Shown here: in pieces, positions 59,265 to 64,000 of the stretch | How the letters are laid out: each line of letters starts with the position of its first letter | Position numbering within the stretch: the first letter of the stretch is position 1 | NCBI GenBank assembly: GCA_030426665.1 | Contig: JAUHYD010000001.1 | Coordinates: 62,001-126,000 of the forward strand | DNA: 64,000 nt | Source: Bacteroidia bacterium | Lineage (GTDB): Bacteria > Bacteroidota > Bacteroidia > Chitinophagales > Chitinophagaceae | Reading direction: 5' to 3' | Made by a program: the position numbers and the translations under genes | The notes under the pieces: model-generated | The model's input: the letters and a program-made list of their open reading frames with translations, nothing else | Told to the model about the DNA's origin: nothing | Databases searched by the model: none

Positions 59265-61178
59265 ATGTCATACAAAGTACGCATCCTACCTCGGTGGTTG
59301 GTTTTTTTGCTTGACTTATTTTTAGTGTGTTTTTGTCTGATGCTTTCCCGAATGATCAAGTTGAATTTCGACTGGGATCAAATGGGGGTCGGATTAAAGT
59401 TCATGTTAGGAATTGTATTCATTCTGAATGCTATTCTATTTTATGTATTTAAGAGTTACGCCGGCATAGTACGATATACCAATCTGGAGGACACATCGCG
59501 ATTGGTGATGGTAAATGCCATATCAGCATTCTTTTATTTAGTTATCAACATATTCTTATTAGGGTCGAGAAACTATTTCACGCTTCAGATTGTTTCAATA
59601 AACTTTTTCATTACCAGTTTTGTTATTATCTCATACCGTTTGGTAGTAAGGTATGTTTTCAACTATTACAAAACAATTTCTTATACGGGTGTCAGGATAG
59701 CAAGGAAGAAAGTAGTTGTATATGATACATCGGGTGACGGCTTGCATATCAAAAAAGTGATGAACAGCCTGCCGGACGGTGATATGCAGGTAGTGGCATT
59801 TCTGGACGATTCGTTTAGCGCAAACGGTAAACTTCTTGAAGGGGTTCCAATTTATAGTACACAGGAAAGCAGTATCGCCAAACTTGCATCAGAAGGGGTT
59901 GAGATTCTGATTGTAGCCAGTAAACACATTGAAAAGAACAAGCTAAATGAACTGGTTGACAACTGCCTTAATTATGGCATAAAAATTCAGCAGGTACCCG
60001 CAATGCGGGATTGGCTGAACGGCAAACTGGATACCCAACAACTGCAGAACATAAATATTGAAGACCTACTCGAACGTGAGGTCATTAAAATTCATAATGA
60101 GGCTATCTATAGTGAGTTGAAGGGCAAAAAGATTCTGGTAACCGGCGCTGCAGGTTCTATTGGCAGCGAATTGGTACGTCAGCTTATAAACTATCGACCT
60201 TCTGTTATTATTCTTTGCGATAAGGCAGAAACGCCTATGCATGACCTGCTATTGGAAATCAACGAAAAGTATAAAAACCAAAGTACAATCGGGTACTTAG
60301 GAGATATATGCGACAGACAACGAATGGAGCATTTGTTTGAGGTGTATAATCCGAATATTGTGTTTCATGCGGCGGCGTACAAACATGTACCTCTTATGGA
60401 GGACAATCCATCCATAGCGATACTAAACAATGTTGCAGGAACAAAAACGCTTGCAGAACTATCTGTTGCCAACGGGGTAGAGAAGTTTGTGATGGTATCG
60501 ACAGACAAAGCTGTGAACCCAACCAATGTTATGGGCGCCTCAAAACGTATTGCTGAGATTTTCACTCAAAGCTACTACCGACACCTAAACCCCACGAATG
60601 ACATAACGGTAGAAAAGAAAACGAAGTTTGTAACAACCAGATTTGGTAACGTGCTCGGGTCTAACGGCTCAGTGATACCACGCTTCAAGAAACAAATTGA
60701 GAAGGGAGGACCAATAACAGTTACCCATCCTGATATTACGCGTTATTTCATGACGATTCCGGAAGCTTGCCAATTGGTTATAGAAGCAGGCGTAATGGGA
60801 CAGGGCGGCGAGATATTTATCTTTGACATGGGCAAGGCTGTGAGAATAGCTGATCTCGCAAAAAAGCTAATTAAGCTGTCAGGAAAAGAACCGGACAGGG
60901 AAATAAGAATTGTATATACAGGATTGAGGCCCGGCGAAAAACTTTTTGAGGAACTGCTGAGCAGTGCAGAAAACTCGCGACCTACGTATCATGAGAAAAT
61001 TATGATTGCCGATGTAAGGCAATACGATTTTGATGAGGTAGAAGCTAAGCTGGCAAAGCTTATCAGTAGTGCAAGAAATCATTATACGCTGGAAACGGTG
61101 TCTCTGATGAAAGACCTTGTACCGGAGTTTATCAGCAATAACCCTTCTTACAATAAGATAAACATTAAGACTGACTAG
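59265..61178 (+). CDS. CapD/PglF-like nucleoside-diphosphate-sugar 4,6-dehydratase, membrane-bound
   Basis: The 637-residue protein has four N-terminal membrane segments (about 11-30, 44-64, 82-102, 108-128). A CoA-binding-like Rossmann domain (about 145-260) comes next, then a short-chain dehydratase domain with KILVTGAAGSIGSELVRQL (about 288-306), YKHVPLMEDNP and VSTDKAVNPTNVMGASKR. The catalytic Tyr of SDR enzymes is replaced by Met (MGASK), as in the FlaA1/PglF/WbpM group. It probably converts UDP-GlcNAc to a 4-keto-6-deoxy sugar for surface glycans. No other glycan genes lie next to it. Confidence 0.92.
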   Translation: MSYKVRILPRWLVFLLDLFLVCFCLMLSRMIKLNFDWDQMGVGLKFMLGIVFILNAILFYVFKSYAGIVRYTNLEDTSRLVMVNAISAFFYLVINIFLLGSRNYFTLQIVSINFFITSFVIISYRLVVRYVFNYYKTISYTGVRIARKKVVVYDTSGDGLHIKKVMNSLPDGDMQVVAFLDDSFSANGKLLEGVPIYSTQESSIAKLASEGVEILIVASKHIEKNKLNELVDNCLNYGIKIQQVPAMRDWLNGKLDTQQLQNINIEDLLEREVIKIHNEAIYSELKGKKILVTGAAGSIGSELVRQLINYRPSVIILCDKAETPMHDLLLEINEKYKNQSTIGYLGDICDRQRMEHLFEVYNPNIVFHAAAYKHVPLMEDNPSIAILNNVAGTKTLAELSVANGVEKFVMVSTDKAVNPTNVMGASKRIAEIFTQSYYRHLNPTNDITVEKKTKFVTTRFGNVLGSNGSVIPRFKKQIEKGGPITVTHPDITRYFMTIPEACQLVIEAGVMGQGGEIFIFDMGKAVRIADLAKKLIKLSGKEPDREIRIVYTGLRPGEKLFEELLSSAENSRPTYHEKIMIADVRQYDFDEVEAKLAKLISSARNHYTLETVSLMKDLVPEFISNNPSYNKINIKTD

Positions 61179-61283
61179 CATCCTTCCGAAGCTAAAGTGG
61201 ACTATCAGTGGCTGACAAGTACCTTCATTCCCTGAAACTACTTACTTTATATTCATTTGCCCCTTCTATGCTGAGTCGAGACA

Positions 61284-61298
61284 GTGGCAGAGTGCCAC
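61284..61298. repeat. Small hairpin GTGGCA-GAG-TGCCAC
   Basis: A 6-bp stem with loop GAG, preceded by CGAGAC. GAGT (61273-61276) may extend the stem with ACTC (61300-61303). Confidence 0.6.
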
Positions 61299-61322
61299 CA
61301 CTCACCAAAATTCCCTAAATGC

Positions 61323-61352
61323 AAAAAAGCCCCAAAATTGGAGCTTTTTTTT
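61323..61352 (+). terminator. Terminator after CapD-like gene
   Basis: AAAAAAGC-C-CCAA pairs with TTGG-A-GCTTTTTT around a 2-nt loop, with one C/A mismatch and T-run to 61352. It is the closest to the CapD-like stop, though 145 nt away. Confidence 0.6.
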
Positions 61353-61592
61353 GCGGGGAGAAAGGGACAAGTTTCGAACTTTTTTTGTGGAGGACTCAAG
61401 AGCAAAAGCACAATTGCTTAAAGGCGTCAAATTAAACACAATACAAGAAAATTTCCGGCTATATTTATTCGACCACATGCTTGGCGTAGCCATAAGAGTA
61501 TTCACCCTCACACTTTGAGCAAACCTGTCACGAGCTAGCTTTCACGCAGAGCCGTGATACAGAAACTCGCACCAGTCGGGGGGGTATCTTTC

Positions 61593-61644
61593 GCAAGTCA
61601 AAAAAATGACTTGCAATGGCTTAGACACAAGAGGAAAACTCTTG
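61593..61644. repeat. Tandem hairpin pair
   Basis: GCAAGTCA-A6-TGACTTGC (61593-61614) and CAAGAG-GAAAA-CTCTTG (61628-61644), separated by AATGGCTTAGACA. Same layout with different arms. Confidence 0.7.
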
Positions 61645-61852
61645 CGCCAAACAGTCCTATCCAACCCGTTCTCTATATTGCTGCTTTACGGGTGTCAAAA
61701 TTGTGTTTGTCAAATAGCAATTAGGTATTCTATCACCTCCAAATTTACACTAATTAACTGCAATCATTTTATCGCATAAGGCTCACAAAACTTATTTTAT
61801 TTCATAATAAATTTTGTTAACTTTACAATTGATACCCAAAATTATTCCCGTA

Positions 61853-64000
61853 ATGTGTAAGTGTCCTATAACCTATCGTCTCCTTAGATGCTTCATCGGT
61901 GTTTTGTTATTACTCCCATCGCAAAAGCTTTTCGCATCGCACATCGTCGGGGCAGACTTGTATTACACTTGGGTCTCGGGACTTACCTACAAGATCACCT
62001 TGGTATTGTACGGCGATTGCGGTCCGGCAAGTGCAGGGGTGTTTGCAACACTAGGTTCCCTTTCGGCTAACCCTAAAATTTGTATTTATGATGGAGCAAC
62101 GCTTTTGCCAGGCATGCCAATCAGTCTTGGCAATGCGTCACCTTTAGCTGGAACAGAAATAACTCCCGTATGCCCTGACTCAATAGGCTTTACTCAGTGT
62201 ACAGATCCTACCTTTACGATTCCAGGAATAAAGAAATTCGAATATTCGGGCACTTACACACTGCCCCATACATCAACACAATGGCGTTTTGTTTTCAACG
62301 GAGATTACGGATCTGCAACTGCAGGTAGAGCTGCAGCAATCACCAACATTGGGTCGGGTACTACCATACAATTGGTTGACACATTGAATAACAGCACAGT
62401 TCCTAATAATTCTAGCCCTATTATGACAGTAATACCGACTCCGTTCTTTTGTCTTAACCATGACAATGGTTATAGTCCCGGAGCTGTTGACGCAGATGGC
62501 GACGACCTCATATTTGCGCTGGAACATGCCCCAAATGGAACCAGGACGTGCACTCTCGGAGGGCTTGTGACCTATACCGGCACAGCTTGGCCCGGCCAGC
62601 TTATCACGCCCACGACGCCTTTGCGATGCGTCGCTACCTCTTATTCGTTTGATTCAACTACTGGCCAAATACTATTTCACCCTGATTACATACAGCGGGC
62701 AGTGGTCGTGTATAATATCCGCGAATTTCGGGGAGGTGTGTTTGTCGGAAGCTGCCAGCGCGAAATGACATTTCTCGTACGTCCATGTGTTAATGTTCCA
62801 CCGTCTGGCATATACAACAGTGCCTCTGCCGGGCTAATAACAGATAGTACCCATTTTCGGATATGCTCAGGTATGGGTGCTTTTTCTATTTTCATGAACC
62901 CTACAGACCTTGAAGGGAATGACATTACGGTTAGTGCCTCGGGCCTACCTGCCGGTGCCACGTTCACTACTTCCGGAAATGGCACAACTGCTCCACACAG
63001 CACCTTTTCCTGGACAACAACCGGGGTCTCCCCTGGCTCTTATATTTTCTTTGTAACGTTCACAGATGATAATTGCCCTGAATCAGGTACATTGACTCGT
63101 GCCTTTACTGTTACTATTGACCCTGCGCCCACACCCATAACCGGCACTTTCACGGTGTGTGCAGGTACTACCACTCCCCTTGCCAATGCTACCCCAGGTG
63201 GTACATGGTCCAGTTCATCACCGTCCATAGCAACGGTAGCTACGACCGGGATAGTAACGGGTATTTCATCAGGTACAGCAGTAATTTCATACAACTTACC
63301 TTTCGGCTGTATTACGACCGCAACTGTTACGGTCGATACTTTTTCAGCAGGCGTCATTAGCGGACCACCCTCTGTCTGTGTGGGGGACACAATGACTTTA
63401 TCAGCCACCGCGCCCGGTGGCGTATGGAGTACGACTAGCAGTACCGTAAGCATATCGTCATCTGGTGTCGTTACCGGAGTGTCCATCGGGACTGCACTAA
63501 TTAGTTATACCACAACCGGGTTGTGCGGCACCCCGACGGCGACGACCATTGTTACCGTTGGGCTAGCTCCGACAGTGACGCCCATCACAGGACCTTCCGC
63601 TGTTTGTGTCGGCGGCGCTACCGCATTAGCAAGTTCAACACCCGGTGGTTCCTGGACAAGCATAGCAACAAGCGTTGCGACAATTTCGTCAAGTGGTGTC
63701 GTAACCGGTGTCTCGGGTGGCACTACAACAATAAGCTATACGATAACCAACAGTTGCGGCTCCGTAGCTGCGACAGCAATTATAACCGTAAACCCGCTAC
63801 CCACAACAACTCCCATAACAGGTCCGTCTGTTTTGTGCGTAGGGGATACGATAACACTAAGCAACGCTACGCCTGGCGGCACATGGAGCAGCAGTGGCGC
63901 TTCAGCCAGCGTAGATACCGGAGGCATTGTAACCGGCATAGCAAATGGCACTGCTACTATTTCCTATGCGGTCTCCAACAGTTGCGGGACATTATATACC
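61853..64000 (+). CDS. Surface protein with Ig-like repeats, N-terminal part (runs off window end)
   Basis: The frame is open from the ATG at 61853 to the window edge, giving 716 codons without a stop. It has a signal-like start (LLRCFIGVLLLLPSQKLFA) then SHIVGADLYYTWVSG, a family opening seen in large Bacteroidota surface proteins. An N-terminal domain of about 380 residues includes DADGDDL and a run of cysteines. Four or more Ig-like repeats of about 70 residues follow (from about residue 420), each with CxG, PGGxWSS, GVVTGVxxGTxxISY and a VTV tail, like the 43189 protein. The C-terminus is outside the window; a T9SS tail or gliding-motility C-terminal domain is expected but not seen. Confidence 0.85.
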   Translation, partial: MCKCPITYRLLRCFIGVLLLLPSQKLFASHIVGADLYYTWVSGLTYKITLVLYGDCGPASAGVFATLGSLSANPKICIYDGATLLPGMPISLGNASPLAGTEITPVCPDSIGFTQCTDPTFTIPGIKKFEYSGTYTLPHTSTQWRFVFNGDYGSATAGRAAAITNIGSGTTIQLVDTLNNSTVPNNSSPIMTVIPTPFFCLNHDNGYSPGAVDADGDDLIFALEHAPNGTRTCTLGGLVTYTGTAWPGQLITPTTPLRCVATSYSFDSTTGQILFHPDYIQRAVVVYNIREFRGGVFVGSCQREMTFLVRPCVNVPPSGIYNSASAGLITDSTHFRICSGMGAFSIFMNPTDLEGNDITVSASGLPAGATFTTSGNGTTAPHSTFSWTTTGVSPGSYIFFVTFTDDNCPESGTLTRAFTVTIDPAPTPITGTFTVCAGTTTPLANATPGGTWSSSSPSIATVATTGIVTGISSGTAVISYNLPFGCITTATVTVDTFSAGVISGPPSVCVGDTMTLSATAPGGVWSTTSSTVSISSSGVVTGVSIGTALISYTTTGLCGTPTATTIVTVGLAPTVTPITGPSAVCVGGATALASSTPGGSWTSIATSVATISSSGVVTGVSGGTTTISYTITNSCGSVAATAIITVNPLPTTTPITGPSVLCVGDTITLSNATPGGTWSSSGASASVDTGGIVTGIANGTATISYAVSNSCGTLYT

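Larger units (their letters stand above)
61179..61852. other. Intergenic region rich in small hairpins
   Basis: It contains a terminator (61323-61352), a GTGGCA-GAG-TGCCAC hairpin (61284-61298) and two larger hairpins at 61593-61614 and 61628-61644. The rest is AT-rich with no supported gene. The start of the 61853 gene has no clear -7 box. Confidence 0.6.

Noticed and set aside
61362-61385. tRNA-like T-loop (GTTCGAAAC on the minus strand)
   Set aside because: The T-arm has a mismatch and no acceptor, D or anticodon arms can be formed around it.
62273-63951. Minus-strand open frames with Pro/Val-rich products
   Set aside because: Shadows of the plus-strand Ig-repeat gene that is open from 61853 to the window end.

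Overview
The window looks like chromosomal DNA from a Bacteroidota bacterium, probably Chitinophagales/Chitinophagaceae-like; the phylum is well supported and the family is a guess. Four proteins end in a type IX secretion (T9SS) type A sorting domain with a YPNP-like motif, and a PorP/SprF-family protein is present. TamL, the lipoprotein form of TamA, sits next to TamB. Several genes have a TAnnTTTG -7 box, sometimes with TTG about 19-21 nt upstream, instead of a sigma70-type -10 box. Fused isobutyryl-CoA mutase and a GH3/beta-lactamase-fold fusion also fit the phylum. I saw no rRNA, tRNA, CRISPR array, prophage or transposase.

Layout. 0-12.6 kb: truncated EnvC-like murein hydrolase activator, YicC endoribonuclease, the tamB-tamL pair and icmF. 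12.8-17.9 kb: envelope or secreted proteins of unknown function, a GNAT acetyltransferase and a von Willebrand A protein. 18.2-21.9 kb: gyrB, a DciA-like (DUF721) protein and small unknowns. 22.0-27.2 kb: AraC regulator, aldo/keto reductase and polA. 27.2-31.0 kb: an accessory patch with mosaic interspersed hairpin repeats around a T9SS cargo gene and a higBA toxin-antitoxin pair. 31.2-43.0 kb: scpB, M28 peptidase, GH3/serine-hydrolase fusion, secreted subtilase, methyltransferase, alcohol dehydrogenase and a TolB-like/TPR/AraC regulator. 43.2-53.9 kb: a large FG-GAP/Ig-like surface protein, ribD, PorP/SprF, a secreted alpha/beta hydrolase and a DUF1579 lipoprotein. 54.1-58.0 kb: the infA-rpmJ-rpsM-rpsK-rpsD-rpoA-rplQ operon. 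58.3-64.0 kb: two small unknown genes, a CapD/PglF-like nucleotide-sugar dehydratase, a second hairpin cluster and the start of another Ig-repeat surface protein that runs off the end.

How it works together. Much of the window serves the cell envelope: outer-membrane assembly (TamB/TamL), peptidoglycan turnover (EnvC-like, GH3 fusion), surface glycan synthesis (CapD-like) and T9SS cargo (subtilase, hydrolase, two adhesin-like proteins). Housekeeping genes for replication (gyrB, polA, DciA-like), chromosome condensation (scpB) and translation/transcription lie between these. The least explained sequence is the set of repeats at 27.2-31.0 kb and 61.2-61.7 kb, where short hairpins with different arms share a GAGAC-type core or a common layout.
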